The position numbers and the translations under genes are program-made. From positions 868,001-932,000 of the forward strand of contig NZ_QCYK01000003.1 of the NCBI RefSeq assembly GCF_003071345.1: a DNA stretch of 64,000 nucleotides. Reading direction: 5' to 3'. This DNA is from Chitinophaga parva (lineage in GTDB: Bacteria > Bacteroidota > Bacteroidia > Chitinophagales > Chitinophagaceae). This document shows, one piece after another, positions 36,918 through 46,592 of this stretch. The notes beneath the pieces are model-generated. The model was not told the DNA's origin, made no database searches, and saw nothing but the letters and a program-made list of their open reading frames with translations. How positions within the stretch are numbered: the stretch's first letter is position 1; each line of letters starts with the position of its first letter.

Positions 36918-37274
36918 ATGGCTTTTCACTTAGACTTCGGTAAAAAAGGAGAGGAGATCGCGGCGGCATTCCTGGAAGGGAAAGGGTACCGCATTCTGCA
37001 CCGCAATTGGAAGGTGGGTGCCCGCGAGATAGATCTCATTGCACGTGATGGGGAATACCTTGTATTTGCCGAAGTAAAGACCCGCCAGGCAAATACGCCC
37101 ATCTACCCCGAAACCGCCGTGGATGCGGTAAAGCGGCGCCACATCACTTCCGTGGCGGAGCGCTTTATGGAGCAATATGCAGCGCCCTTCTTCGACATCC
37201 GCTTTGATATTGTCGCCATCACATTCCAGAATGAAACCGATTATGAACTGCTGCATTTTGATGATGCGTTTTAG
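36918..37274 (+). CDS. YraN family (UPF0102) endonuclease-like protein
   Basis: 118 residues, the usual family length. GKKGEEIAAAFLEGKGYRILHRNWK, then REIDLIARDGEYLVFAEVKTR holds the Asp39, Glu52-x-Lys54 metal-binding residues of restriction-endonuclease-like folds. A role in DNA recombination or repair is generally assumed but not established. The gene is alone on its strand; 318 bp to the next gene. Confidence 0.93.
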   Translation: MAFHLDFGKKGEEIAAAFLEGKGYRILHRNWKVGAREIDLIARDGEYLVFAEVKTRQANTPIYPETAVDAVKRRHITSVAERFMEQYAAPFFDIRFDIVAITFQNETDYELLHFDDAF

Positions 37275-37592
37275 ACGACAGGAGCGCCGGATGGTCCATG
37301 CGATAAAACTGCCCGGAGGTCCTATTCTTAAACGAATTAGTATTTAAAGTAATATTATAACTAATTCATAGTTAAATATTTGCCCATGATCAGGCCAGCG
37401 TTAACCGGTGCTTAACAAAATACACGCTTGCCAAATAAGTATAATTCATTTTTGCCTTCTATATTTGTACTGTCAAATGCAAGAACAGCGCTTCATTACA
37501 ATAGCGCTGCTGTTAACCAGATCCTCCGAGAAACTCCGTGTGCCTGGATTGTGATACAGCTTTTGTTGTTTACACCATTAAACAAAACCGAA
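37275..37592. other. Intergenic region
   Basis: AT-rich. It holds an 8-bp inverted pair GAATTAGT (37334-37341) and ACTAATTC (37360-37367) and a -7 element TATATTTG at 37460-37467 that probably serves the small gene starting at 37593. The open frame from TTG 37428 crosses this promoter and has no coding character, so I do not treat it as coding. Confidence 0.5.
37460..37467 (+). promoter_or_regulatory. -7 promoter element TATATTTG for the small gene at 37593
   Basis: Exact TAnnTTTG match 126 bases before the ATG. No TTTG at the right -33 distance. Confidence 0.42.
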
Positions 37593-37946
37593 ATGCACCC
37601 TTGGAGTATTGCTTTGATCCTGCAAATTTCCGGATTCCTTACTAACGGAGCACCCGTGGAGAAGGCCGCCCAGCAAGCGGTGAGAGATTGTGCTGTGCAC
37701 ACGCTGGCGGTGAGTAAAGGAACTTACATTATATCAATGGCGCCCGGCGCAAATGAAGCCAACACGCCCGGACAGCTAACCATCTTTGACGCGCACCACC
37801 TGCCCGTACGCATCTTGCCGGTCCTGTTCACCGGTAAAGAACAAACCCGCACCATTCACTTGCAAGGCCTCGATGCCGGTAAATATTTCCTCCACCTCAG
37901 CGGCGCCACGCAAGCCTCTGAAGAACTGGAGATCAGCGTGGAATAA
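37593..37946 (+). CDS. Small protein with a short C-terminal beta domain, unknown function
   Basis: 117 residues from ATG 37593. A weak hydrophobic N-terminal stretch (WSIALILQISGFL) could be a signal sequence. The C-terminal part (RTIHLQGLDAGKYFLHLSGATQASEELEISVE) looks like the beta-rich end of type A T9SS sorting domains (xx..GxYFlxl...), but the rest of that domain is not seen. Promoter element at 37460 and a terminator at 38065-38093 bracket it, supporting a real transcript. It may be a remnant of a larger secreted protein. Confidence 0.5.
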   Translation: MHPWSIALILQISGFLTNGAPVEKAAQQAVRDCAVHTLAVSKGTYIISMAPGANEANTPGQLTIFDAHHLPVRILPVLFTGKEQTRTIHLQGLDAGKYFLHLSGATQASEELEISVE

Positions 37947-38064
37947 GGCTTTCAGCCTGTTTGTAGCGATAAGCCCCTCACTTTATTTTACCCCGGTGAC
38001 CGTAAGAATTTGATACGCAGTTCAACGCTTCCATAACACTAGTAAAAGATTGTTCCTAAGCATC

Positions 38065-38093
38065 AAAGCCGTCCTGTAAAGGGCGGCTTTTTT
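38065..38093 (+). terminator. Rho-independent terminator
   Basis: A 10-bp stem with one wobble (38065-38074 with 38081-38090), six-base loop and T run, 118 bases after the small gene. Confidence 0.75.
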
Positions 38094-38115
38094 AGTGGAA
38101 ATTTATCTTAAGCCC

Positions 38116-38186
38116 CAGGTCCTGAATCTTAGATACCCCAAGTGGGCGTATTATCCATCCGGGCTTTAAGGCTTAGGACCTAAGAC
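38116..38186. repeat. Degenerate inverted stutter repeat, shares 12-mer with 20980-20991
   Basis: CTTAGGACCTAAG at 38172-38184 is an odd-length palindrome, and AGGACCTAAGAC at 38175-38186 is identical to the right arm near the thioredoxin gene. A looser copy (CAGGTCCTGAATCTTAG) starts at about 38116. Confidence 0.65.
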
Positions 38187-38204
38187 TTAAAACCTTAGAC
38201 CTCC

Positions 38205-40355
38205 CTACGTAGTATGCCCCCGCTTAATACCCAGCCGCTTCATTTTAGAATTGAGCGTGGTGGGTGGTACGCCCAGGATCTCTGCGGCGCCGTTCTTCCC
38301 CGCTATGCGGCCGTGGCAGTGCCTGAGCGTATTGAAAATATGCTCCCGTTCATTCTCATCCAGGGTTTTGAAAGGATGTGGTGCAGCAGTGGAGGAAGCC
38401 TGTTCGCGCAGGTTGGGCAGGGGCACGTGGCGCAGCGCATCACCGGTGGCCAGCAGCACGCTTCTTTCAATGAGGTGCTCCATTTCCCGTACATTGCCCG
38501 GCCAGGAATATTGCGCCAGTTCCTGCAGTACCTTGTTGGTAACACTGCGTACGGATTTACCACAGCGCTCATTGTACTTGTTTATGAAATGCTTGGCCAG
38601 TGCAGCAATATCCTCCTTCCGTTCGCGTAAAGGCGGCAGGGTAATGGGGAAGATATTGAGCCGGTAATAGAGGTCCGGCCGGAAGCGGCCTGCCTGCATC
38701 TCTGCTTCCAGGTCACGGTTAGTGGCCGCTATGATGCGCACATCTACACGGATGGTGCCTTTACCGCCCACCCGTTCTATCTCTTTTTCCTGGAGCACGC
38801 GCAGCAGTTTTACCTGCAGGTCCAGCGGCATTTCTCCCATTTCATCCAGGAAAAGGGTGCCTCCATTGGCCAGCTCAAACTTGCCGATCCGGCGGTCCGT
38901 GGCGCCGGTAAACGCGCCGCGTTCGTGGCCAAACAACTCACTCTCGATCAGGTTTGCCGGGATGGCCGCGCAGTTCACTTTCACCATGATCTTATTGCGC
39001 CGGGGTGAGTTGTGATGGATCGCCTTTGCGATCAGTTCCTTGCCGGTACCGGTTTCGCCGTAGAGCAGCACTGTGCTGTTTGTAGGCGCCACGCGCGATA
39101 CCAGCTGGAAGATCTGCTTCAGTGCCGGGCTTTCTCCCACAATGGCTACATCATCCGGCAGGGCGCCCACTGTTTCGGGCAGGTAGATCTTTTCTTCCAC
39201 CGGCACCAGGTGGGAGCGGCTTGCTTCCTGCAAACGGGCTTCCAGTTGCTGGTGCGCCTGGATGGTGGTCATTACCATGGCTAGCTGGGAAAGCACATTG
39301 TCAAACACCTCCTGGTCCGCCAGTAATGTTTCCGGGTCGTTGCAGGTAAAGAGGATAATGCCCACCGGCACCTCGCCCTGGCGCAGTACGGCGCCCATCA
39401 GCGTATCGTCGGGTGCGGGGTCCAGCAGATCGCGGCATAGGGCATTGCATAACTGGTCTGTTGTAATGGGCACCGGCGTACTTTGCTGCAATACCTGGCG
39501 GAAGGCGTAACCCAGTACCGGGAAGGGTTTGCCGGCAATGCCTGCAAATTCTGCCTGCTGCGCCAGGGGCGCTTCATGATCATAAAAGAACAGGCGCTGC
39601 GTGGCCTGGTTGTCCGATAAAGAAGTAATAAGGTAGGATTCCGTCCCAAATAAAACATGCAGCTGTCGCCGGATAATGGCAGAGAGTTGCACCACATCGC
39701 GGGTGCTCCGCAGCTCCATGGCAAAGGAAAGCATGGTGGATTTGATCCGTTGCAGGTGGTTCATTTCCTGCTGCTGCCGGGAAAGCTCCTGGCGGGCCAT
39801 AATGCGGGTAATGGCAGAAGTGACCTGGTCTGTCAGCAGGTCCAGGCAGTACAACTGGTTGCTGGTGAGTGCCTGGTTTTTGAAAGAGAAGATGCAAATG
39901 CCGATGAAGTCTTCGTCTGTACGCAATTCAAATACACGGTGTGTGTAACGTGCTGCCCTGGCGGCTTTTTCCAGGAAGGGAGCGGCCTGCGGCGTGGTGA
40001 GCAACTGTTCAAAATCCAGGGCGGCGGGATTCACAGGGAGGACGGAGCGGGGCTGCCCCGGCAGGTTATAAACGGGCACGCTGCTTTTAAAGAGTGAATG
40101 TCGTACAGTGGGCACACCCGTTTCCGTAAAGATGTTTTTCAACTCCCGGTTATCCTGCAGGCAGAAGATGGCATATTCTTCCACGGTCAGCAAGGGTGCT
40201 GCCAGCTCTCGTAGCAGCGCATGTAATTGTTGTATAGATTGTACTCCTGCCAGTGCGCGGGTGAGCGCAGAAAAGGGAGCTGCCTGTTGCCAGGATCCAG
40301 TGAGCCAGGTGCCTGCGTGTGCTACCGTTGGATTTAATTTTAAGGAGTCTATCAT
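38205..40355 (-). CDS. Sigma-54-dependent transcriptional activator with GAF-type sensor region
   Basis: 716 residues, FhlA-like layout. Two GAF-like segments (about 25-190 and 215-370), a linker with [27 protein letters not shown], then the AAA+ domain: GETGTGKE (about 432-439), GAFTGA (about 477, the sigma-54 contact loop), [13 protein letters not shown] (Walker B), ATNRDLEAE and [16 protein letters not shown]. The C-terminal Fis-type helix-turn-helix is [31 protein letters not shown]. No receiver domain, so it should sense a ligand through GAF. Its C-terminal half is closely similar to that of the divergent response regulator at 40675. A sigma-54 promoter (40410-40424) stands in front of it. 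Confidence 0.93.
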   Translation of the reverse strand: MIDSLKLNPTVAHAGTWLTGSWQQAAPFSALTRALAGVQSIQQLHALLRELAAPLLTVEEYAIFCLQDNRELKNIFTETGVPTVRHSLFKSSVPVYNLPGQPRSVLPVNPAALDFEQLLTTPQAAPFLEKAARAARYTHRVFELRTDEDFIGICIFSFKNQALTSNQLYCLDLLTDQVTSAITRIMARQELSRQQQEMNHLQRIKSTMLSFAMELRSTRDVVQLSAIIRRQLHVLFGTESYLITSLSDNQATQRLFFYDHEAPLAQQAEFAGIAGKPFPVLGYAFRQVLQQSTPVPITTDQLCNALCRDLLDPAPDDTLMGAVLRQGEVPVGIILFTCNDPETLLADQEVFDNVLSQLAMVMTTIQAHQQLEARLQEASRSHLVPVEEKIYLPETVGALPDDVAIVGESPALKQIFQLVSRVAPTNSTVLLYGETGTGKELIAKAIHHNSPRRNKIMVKVNCAAIPANLIESELFGHERGAFTGATDRRIGKFELANGGTLFLDEMGEMPLDLQVKLLRVLQEKEIERVGGKGTIRVDVRIIAATNRDLEAEMQAGRFRPDLYYRLNIFPITLPPLRERKEDIAALAKHFINKYNERCGKSVRSVTNKVLQELAQYSWPGNVREMEHLIERSVLLATGDALRHVPLPNLREQASSTAAPHPFKTLDENEREHIFNTLRHCHGRIAGKNGAAEILGVPPTTLNSKMKRLGIKRGHTT

Positions 40356-40409
40356 AAAATGCGGCGATAGTTGTGAAAAATATTTTTTGCAACGCTTGCA
40401 CCGGTAAGC

Positions 40410-40424
40410 GCCAAAGTTGTGCCA
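40410..40424 (-). promoter_or_regulatory. Sigma-54 (-24/-12) promoter of the GAF activator gene
   Basis: Read on the minus strand: TGGCACAACTTTGGC. It matches TGGCAC-N5-TTGC at 14 of the 15 positions including all unspecified ones; the invariant GG and GC are separated by the required ten bases. Predicted transcript start is about 40398, some 43 bases before the ATG at 40355. Confidence 0.62.
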
Positions 40425-40463
40425 TGCGAAAAACAGCTGAAAAGCGCCCCCAAAGTCATTTTT

Positions 40464-40511
40464 CCGACGATATATCGCCTGTTTTAAAATGAGCCGATCT
40501 TATATCGTCGG
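40464..40511. promoter_or_regulatory. 11-bp inverted repeat, possible activator binding site
   Basis: CCGACGATATA at 40464-40474 and its exact complement TATATCGTCGG at 40501-40511, 26 bases apart and 40-100 bases upstream of the sigma-54 promoter, where enhancer sites for such activators lie. The left arm also contains CGATATATCG, itself a palindrome. Confidence 0.5.
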
Positions 40512-40674
40512 TTATGTGGTTTCCGGGGTGGATAAATCGGCCCAAAATGGCGGTGGTGGGGCGTTTTACAGTTATCAAACTTTGTGCGGAACTATAATAA
40601 ATTCTTATTTTAGTTCTATCATTGCAGGGGGTAATTCCCAACGGGGCCGCAAGCTGTAAATAATAACAACCGCG

Positions 40675-42606
40675 ATGAAGAAAATTTTGATCGTTGAAGA
40701 CGAATCACTGGTATCAGCACATCTTAAACTCATTCTTACAGAAGCCGGGTACAAGGTATGCGGCATAGCAGACACTGTAACCGATGCCATGCAGTTGGTA
40801 AAGGAGCAGCAACCGGACCTGGTGCTGATCGATATCCTGCTCAAAGGCGGATCTAACGGGATAGACCTGGCTAAACAACTCACCCGGCAGGGCGTATCTT
40901 TTGTATACCTGTCGGCCAACTTTGAAGGCAGCCTGCTGGAGCAGGCAAAACAAACCCTGCCTTTTGGATTTATCGTAAAGCCCTTCCGCGAATTTGACCT
41001 GCTTACCACGCTGGACGTGGCTTTCTTCCGTCACCAGCACCTCATAGAATCGCGTTATAAGCAGGAGCAGGAACTGGGTGCAAAACTGAAACAGATCCCC
41101 GGCAACTGGTCGCTGGACCGGCGCCAGCTCCTGAAGGTGGCCAGCGCCCTGCAACAGTATGTACCGTTTGATTACCTGAACGTGATCATGCGCGATCCCG
41201 CCGCGGCCGACGGCCACGCCGCCGGCTTCCTGCGTATAGGGTTTGATGAATACCAGTACATCGGTGCAGAGGGTTTTCGCAACATTACCGGCGTAGACCT
41301 GAAAGAACTGGACGACCTGGTGGATAATAACTATCCTAAACCCGCACTATTCACCGGCGCTGATTTTGAAGACCTGCTGGAGCAGCATGGCCAGGGCAAG
41401 CTGCTGGCAAATATTTACAACCTGGCAGGGGCCTTGTTCTTTCCATTGCAGGATGCGCATTCCCCTTTGCTGCGCCTGGAGTTTTACAGCCGTAAGAACA
41501 ATACCTACCTGCCCCATCATATCACCTTGCTCAGCCGCGTGCAGACCATCCTGGGCAATGTAACAGGCGGCCTGGTTACAGAAGGCATCTTTACCCCGGA
41601 GGCGCCCACGGAGCAGCCTCACCACCGTGGCGTGCCGCCTGCCCCGGCCAGTTTTGAAGGTATTGTAGGACACAGCCCCATGATGCTTTCCGTGATAGAC
41701 CAGGTGAATATTGTAGGCCCGCTGGACACGTCCGTGCTGATCCTGGGCGAAAGTGGTACCGGTAAGGAAAGGGTGGCCCGCAGCATCCATGCTATTTCAG
41801 ACCGTAAACAAAAAACGCTGGTGGTGGTGAACTGCGCATCCCTGCCAGCCAGCCTCGTGGAGTCTGAATTGTTCGGGTATGAAAAGGGCGCCTTTACCGG
41901 CGCGGCAGAGCGGCGCATTGGCAAGTTTGAAATGGCCAGTGGCGGAACCCTCTTTCTTGATGAGATCGGGGAGCTGTCGCTGGATATGCAGGTGAAGCTG
42001 CTGCGCGTACTACAGGAACAGGAGATTGAAAGGATAGGCGGCCGTCAGCCCGTGAAAATAGACGTGCGGGTGATAGCCGCTACCAACCGTAACCTGGAAA
42101 AGGAAATGGAAGAAGGCCGCTTCCGGCTGGACCTGTATTACCGCCTGTATGTATTTCCCATCATCATTCCGCCCCTGCGCGAAAGGATAGACGACATCCT
42201 GCCGCTCACGGAGCTTTTTGTGCAGCGCTTTGCCCGGAAGTATAAAAAAGCGGTGATAGGCGTGGCCACGCCCGCACTGGAAAAAATGCTGGCTTACCAC
42301 TGGCCGGGCAATGTGCGGGAACTGGAACATTTTATAGAACGCTCCGTGCTGCTGGCCAAAGGGCCATTGATCTCAGATGTAGAACTGGCGGGCCTTTCGA
42401 CTAAGGGGGAGCCCGTGGAGGTACCGGCCCCGGAAAAGATCAAGACCATTGATGAAAATGAGCGGGACCATATCATCGCGGTGCTGCAAAAATGCAATGG
42501 GCGCATCCGCGGGGTGAATGGCGCCGCGGCCATCCTGGGATTGCCGCCTACCACGCTGCATTCCAAAATGAAAAGACTGGGCATCCGTTATCACCAACAG
42601 GATTAG
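40675..42606 (+). CDS. Sigma-54-dependent response regulator (NtrC-like)
   Basis: 643 residues. Receiver domain at 1-120 (ILIVEDESLVSAHL, phosphoacceptor Asp53 in LVLIDILL, FGFIVKPF with the conserved Lys), a middle region (125-300) with weak GAF-like character, AAA+ domain with GESGTGKE (358-365), GAFTGA (about 405), GTLFLDEIGELS, ATNRNLEKE and the arginine-finger region LYYRLYVFPIIIPPLRER, and a Fis-type HTH at the end ([31 protein letters not shown]). The sensor kinase gene 88 bp downstream is the likely partner. The C-terminus is nearly the same as that of the divergent GAF activator, so the two may bind similar DNA sites. Confidence 0.94.
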   Translation: MKKILIVEDESLVSAHLKLILTEAGYKVCGIADTVTDAMQLVKEQQPDLVLIDILLKGGSNGIDLAKQLTRQGVSFVYLSANFEGSLLEQAKQTLPFGFIVKPFREFDLLTTLDVAFFRHQHLIESRYKQEQELGAKLKQIPGNWSLDRRQLLKVASALQQYVPFDYLNVIMRDPAAADGHAAGFLRIGFDEYQYIGAEGFRNITGVDLKELDDLVDNNYPKPALFTGADFEDLLEQHGQGKLLANIYNLAGALFFPLQDAHSPLLRLEFYSRKNNTYLPHHITLLSRVQTILGNVTGGLVTEGIFTPEAPTEQPHHRGVPPAPASFEGIVGHSPMMLSVIDQVNIVGPLDTSVLILGESGTGKERVARSIHAISDRKQKTLVVVNCASLPASLVESELFGYEKGAFTGAAERRIGKFEMASGGTLFLDEIGELSLDMQVKLLRVLQEQEIERIGGRQPVKIDVRVIAATNRNLEKEMEEGRFRLDLYYRLYVFPIIIPPLRERIDDILPLTELFVQRFARKYKKAVIGVATPALEKMLAYHWPGNVRELEHFIERSVLLAKGPLISDVELAGLSTKGEPVEVPAPEKIKTIDENERDHIIAVLQKCNGRIRGVNGAAAILGLPPTTLHSKMKRLGIRYHQQD

Positions 42607-42694
42607 TGCGCCGGGAAATAAAGCCATCCCCGTGGCATGGCCCCGGCACCGGATTGCGGGGGATTGCCGATCTTTATAACCTGCTTTTTATGCA

Positions 42695-45016
42695 ATGCGC
42701 AAACGACTGATCTTATACATCCTGTTCTTCGGTGGTCCCGTGCTGGCATCTGCGCAGGGCCCCGGCAGCCTGTTGCAACGATACAACCGTACCGGCGCAG
42801 ATACAAACCATATCAGCGCCTCGCTACAACTGGCGGCTTATTACCTGAACATGGAGGGTGCCCCGTTGAACATGGACAGCGCCGCATATTACATCCGCCA
42901 TGCAGAACAACTAAGCCGGCGCCTGCAACTGGAATTCTACATTTACAAAAGCCTGCGTTACCGCGCCATGTGGAATGCGCTGGACAGCAATTACAGCGCC
43001 GCGGACCAACTCTTTACACAGGTGGCAGACCTCTATACAAAGGCCGGTAACAAGGAGGAAGCCGCCTTTACCTGGCGCCTGTACGGCGACTGCTTTGCAT
43101 GGAACGATTTTGCACACGCGGCCCTGCGCCGAAAAGCTTATGAGACGGCCTACAACCTTTATAAGCAAACGCCCGACAGGCAGCAAACCGCAGACCTGCT
43201 GGGCAAGGTGGCAGATGCAGACCTCAACATCGGCAACCTGGACTCCGCAGAAACGGAACTGCTGTCTGTCATAGCACAATACAAAACACTGAAATTCCCG
43301 CGCATCTATTACGGGTACTATCTACTGGCACAGGTGTACAGCCGGAAAAACCTGGTACAACAACTGAAGCAGGCCCGCCTGGAAACGGCCACCGCCTTTG
43401 AAGAAGACCCCGATGGCAGCGCGTACGACGGTGGCATTTTTTATGGAGGGCTGGGCAATTCTTACCTGGTGGATAAGGAATACGAAAAGGCCCTGGAAGC
43501 CTATACGCGCTCCATAGCATTGAACCAGACTGCCAATGCACCGGCGCATTATTTTGTAGCGCTGAACTATGCGGCAAAATGTTATGCTGCATTGCACCGC
43601 TACCGTGAAGGGCTGGCGTTCCTGCGCAGTAAGGCCCACGTGTTTCCTTATCCGTCGCGGGTGGAAGAACGGTCTATGCTGATGTCTGAAATAGCGCTCA
43701 ACGCCGGTATGGGCAACAAAGCCCGCGTACAGGCCATTATACAGGAACTGAAGCCGCTGGACCAGGTCCTCTACGATTCCATTTACAAGCTCCGCGACTA
43801 TTATTCGGTGAATCAATACGTGAATGCCGGGGACCCGCTGATGCGTTATTATATCCAAACGGCCCAGTGGGACCGGATGAATGCCGCCTACCAGCTGCTG
43901 GACGCCCTGCCCAAGAAAGACCAGGTGGTCTCCGCAAAACAAAACATGCTGGAATACGCCTACTACCTGGACTCTGCCCGTGGTGATTACCTCTCCGCGA
44001 TGGACCAGTTCCGCATGCTCAACCAGATCAATGATTCCATTAATAAAGTAAACACCTCCGCCCAGATCAACGAGCTGGAAACCCGCTACCGCACGCTAGC
44101 CAAGGACAAGACCATCCAGTTGCTGAACAACCAGGCCGCCATACAGCAGGAACGGCTGGACCGCCGGAGCCTGGCCCTGAACGTAACCCTGGGAGGGGTG
44201 CTGCTGCTGGTGATCCTGGCGGTGGCGATGTACTACGCTTATAAGAGCAAGCAGCGGGCTAACAAGCGGCTGAACGAGCAGCAGGAGGAGATCAATGCAC
44301 AGAACCTGCGCCTGTCCACACTCCTGGACGATAAGGAAAAACTGCTGGAAGAAAAAGATGCACTGATCAGCGAAAAGGAATGGCTGCTGCGGGAAGTGCA
44401 CCACCGGGTAAAGAATAACCTGCAACTGGTCATCAGCCTGTTGTACAACCAATCCGCCTACCTGGACCATCCCGCTGCCATCAAAGCCATCCGGGATATC
44501 CAAAACCGCATACAGGCCATTGCCATCATTCACCAGAAACTGTACCGCAAGCCTGGCGTAAACGCAGTGTCCCTGGAGGAATATGTGCGCGACCTGGTGG
44601 GCCACCTGGGCGGGGTGTATGGCCCCCGCCTGCGCCGCATCCGCTTCATCCAGGACCTGGACCCGGTGCCGCTGGACCCCGCACAGGCCGTGCCTTTGGG
44701 CCTCATTTTAAATGAAGCCGTAACCAATGCCATTAAGTACGCATTTGACGAAACCGGTGGCACCATCAGCATCACTGGTCATCTTACATCAGCGGAGCTG
44801 CTAAAGGTGGTGATCGCAGATAATGGAAAGGGCTTTGATGAAGCGGCCGATCCTGCGGCTTTGTCGCTGGGTATGGAAATGATGAAGGCCCTGGCCCGCC
44901 AGCTCAACGGGCAGCTGGAAAGGAAGAATGACGGCGGGGCGGTGATCATCGTTACTTTCCGGGTGGGGCAGGCAGACGTGGCGGTGCCGGGGCGTACGGC
45001 CGTGCCGGTGGGGTAG
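42695..45016 (+). CDS. TPR-containing sensor histidine kinase (HisKA_2 type)
   Basis: 773 residues. Signal peptide (MRKRLILYILFFGGPVLASAQ), a helical periplasmic region of TPR-like repeats (about 30-480), one membrane helix (about 492-515, LGGVLLLVILAVAMYYAYK), a coiled coil (520-560), then the HisKA_2 dimerisation domain with phosphoacceptor His at about 568-569 (LREVHHRVKNNLQLVISLL) and an ATPase domain with N box NEAVTNAIKYAF and G box VIADNGKGFDE. Likely phosphorylates the response regulator immediately upstream. Kinases of this layout are common in Bacteroidota. Confidence 0.93.
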   Translation: MRKRLILYILFFGGPVLASAQGPGSLLQRYNRTGADTNHISASLQLAAYYLNMEGAPLNMDSAAYYIRHAEQLSRRLQLEFYIYKSLRYRAMWNALDSNYSAADQLFTQVADLYTKAGNKEEAAFTWRLYGDCFAWNDFAHAALRRKAYETAYNLYKQTPDRQQTADLLGKVADADLNIGNLDSAETELLSVIAQYKTLKFPRIYYGYYLLAQVYSRKNLVQQLKQARLETATAFEEDPDGSAYDGGIFYGGLGNSYLVDKEYEKALEAYTRSIALNQTANAPAHYFVALNYAAKCYAALHRYREGLAFLRSKAHVFPYPSRVEERSMLMSEIALNAGMGNKARVQAIIQELKPLDQVLYDSIYKLRDYYSVNQYVNAGDPLMRYYIQTAQWDRMNAAYQLLDALPKKDQVVSAKQNMLEYAYYLDSARGDYLSAMDQFRMLNQINDSINKVNTSAQINELETRYRTLAKDKTIQLLNNQAAIQQERLDRRSLALNVTLGGVLLLVILAVAMYYAYKSKQRANKRLNEQQEEINAQNLRLSTLLDDKEKLLEEKDALISEKEWLLREVHHRVKNNLQLVISLLYNQSAYLDHPAAIKAIRDIQNRIQAIAIIHQKLYRKPGVNAVSLEEYVRDLVGHLGGVYGPRLRRIRFIQDLDPVPLDPAQAVPLGLILNEAVTNAIKYAFDETGGTISITGHLTSAELLKVVIADNGKGFDEAADPAALSLGMEMMKALARQLNGQLERKNDGGAVIIVTFRVGQADVAVPGRTAVPVG

Positions 45017-45033
45017 TGATCACTAACCATAAA

Positions 45034-45070
45034 AAAACGGCTGGCATCTTAAAAAGGAGCCAGCCGTTTT
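45034..45070. terminator. Bidirectional terminator of kinase gene and purB
   Basis: An 11-bp perfect stem (45034-45044 with 45060-45070) with A and T runs, 15-base loop, between convergent genes. Confidence 0.82.
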
Positions 45071-45089
45071 GCTATACATTCAACAGGCA

Positions 45090-46427
45090 TTACCCAAAGA
45101 TCCCTGTATAATTAGCTGGACTGATAGCGAGCAATTCCGCTTTCACATCTTCAGATACCTCCAGGCCCTGGATGAATTGCTGGATGGTATTGGCATTGAT
45201 CTCACCCCCGCGTGTCAGGGCCTTCAGGGCCTCGTACGGCTGGGGATAGTTTTCGCGGCGCAGCACTGTCTGGATGGCTTCCGCCACCACGGCCCAGTTG
45301 GCCTCCAGGTCTGCTTCGATCTTGGCATTGTTAAGGATCAGTTTACCCAGGCCTTTTTCAATAGACTTAAGCGAAAGCAGGGAGTGGCCCAGGGGCACCC
45401 CTATATTGCGGAGCACTGTGCTGTCGGTCAGGTCGCGCTGCAGGCGGGAGATGGGCAGTTTGCTGCTCAGGTGCTCGTACAGGGCGTTTGCGATGCCCAG
45501 GTTACCTTCTGCGTTTTCAAAATCGATGGGGTTTACTTTATGGGGCATGGCGGAAGAACCCACTTCGTCCTTCTTGATCTTCTGCTTAAAGTAGTCCATG
45601 GAAATATACTGCCAGATATCCTTGCAGAGATCCAGCAAAATGGTGTTGATGCGTTTGAGGCCGTCAAACTGGGCACCCAGGTTGTCGTAATGCTCTATCT
45701 GGGTGGTGAACTGCATGCGTTTAAGGCCCAGCACTTCATTCACGAAATGATTGCCAAAGGCCACCCAGTCCTTCCCGGTGAAGGCCACATGGTGGGCATT
45801 GAAGTTGCCCGTAGCGCCGCCAAACTTGGCTGCATACGGCACTTCCATCAGTAGCTTTATCTGCCCGTGAAGGCGTTCCACAAACACGGCAAACTCTTTA
45901 CCCAGGATAGTAGGCGAAGCGGGCTGTCCGTGGGTACGGGCCAGCATGGGCACGTTCATCCAGCTGTCTGCCATTTGCTGCAGGGATTGCAGGGTGGCAG
46001 CCAGTTTGGGCAGGTAGGCGCGTTGCAGGGCGTCTTTCCAGAGCAGGGGAATAGCGGTATTGTTGATATCCTGGGAGGTAAGGCCGAAGTGCACCCATTC
46101 CAGGCGGTCGGCCAGGCCCAGGGATTTGAGCTGGTCTTTCAGGAAGTACTCCACGGCTTTTACGTCGTGGTTCGTGATCTTCTCCGTGTCCTTGATGGTC
46201 TGCGCGTTTTCCAGGGAGAAATTTTCGTAGATCCTGCGCAGGGGGGCGTGCAGGGTGGCATCCAGGGGGAAAATGCCCTGTGCGGAAAGCGCGATGAAAT
46301 ATTCCACTTCCACGAGTACACGGTAACGGATCAGCGCATATTCAGAGAAGTAAGGCGCGAGTTCTTCCAGCTGCTTGCGGTAACGGCCGTCCAGCGGGGA
46401 GATGGCAGTGAGTGCTTGTAGTTCCAT
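45090..46427 (-). CDS. purB: Adenylosuccinate lyase
   Basis: 445 residues. It acts twice in purine synthesis, releasing fumarate from SAICAR and adenylosuccinate. ALTAISPLDGRYRKQLEELAPYFSEYALIRYRV, LTSQDINNTAIPLLWKDAL, ARTHGQPASPTILGKEFAVF, and the fumarase/lyase signature SSAMPHKVNPIDFENAEGN are all present. The length fits the E. coli-type enzyme (about 456). Monocistronic. Confidence 0.97.
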   Translation of the reverse strand: MELQALTAISPLDGRYRKQLEELAPYFSEYALIRYRVLVEVEYFIALSAQGIFPLDATLHAPLRRIYENFSLENAQTIKDTEKITNHDVKAVEYFLKDQLKSLGLADRLEWVHFGLTSQDINNTAIPLLWKDALQRAYLPKLAATLQSLQQMADSWMNVPMLARTHGQPASPTILGKEFAVFVERLHGQIKLLMEVPYAAKFGGATGNFNAHHVAFTGKDWVAFGNHFVNEVLGLKRMQFTTQIEHYDNLGAQFDGLKRINTILLDLCKDIWQYISMDYFKQKIKKDEVGSSAMPHKVNPIDFENAEGNLGIANALYEHLSSKLPISRLQRDLTDSTVLRNIGVPLGHSLLSLKSIEKGLGKLILNNAKIEADLEANWAVVAEAIQTVLRRENYPQPYEALKALTRGGEINANTIQQFIQGLEVSEDVKAELLAISPANYTGIFG

Positions 46428-46592
46428 TATGGTTTGCTAAAGGTAATGTGGACGATGGCGTCCGGTCCGCAAAATTAGCGCATTGGGATGTAAAAAGCAG
46501 GAACAATATCGTGGTGTGCGGGCTTGGTGCAGACCGGGAATGTGGAGCGTGGGGGAAACCTTGCCACTGGTCCCGGTTTCGATAAGTGTTGC

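Larger units (their letters stand above)
40356..40674. other. Intergenic control region between divergent sigma-54 activators
   Basis: 320 bp. It contains a sigma-54 promoter for the left gene (40410-40424), an 11-bp inverted repeat (40464-40474 and 40501-40511) and AT-rich sequence (around 40590-40620) before the right gene. No ORF with coding character. Confidence 0.55.

Noticed and set aside
37428..37592. N-terminal extension of the small gene from TTG 37428
   Set aside because: It crosses a good promoter element (37460-37467) and has no coding character.
40544..40560. TGGCGGTGGTGGGGC before the response regulator gene as a second sigma-54 promoter
   Set aside because: The GG-N10-GC spacing is right but the -24 and -12 boxes otherwise do not match, and it is in a G-rich run.
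42606..42695. CGGCACCGGATTGCG between the response regulator and kinase genes, similar to a sigma-54 promoter
   Set aside because: The GG and GC are nine, not ten, bases apart, and the -24 box lacks its first T. It may be chance.
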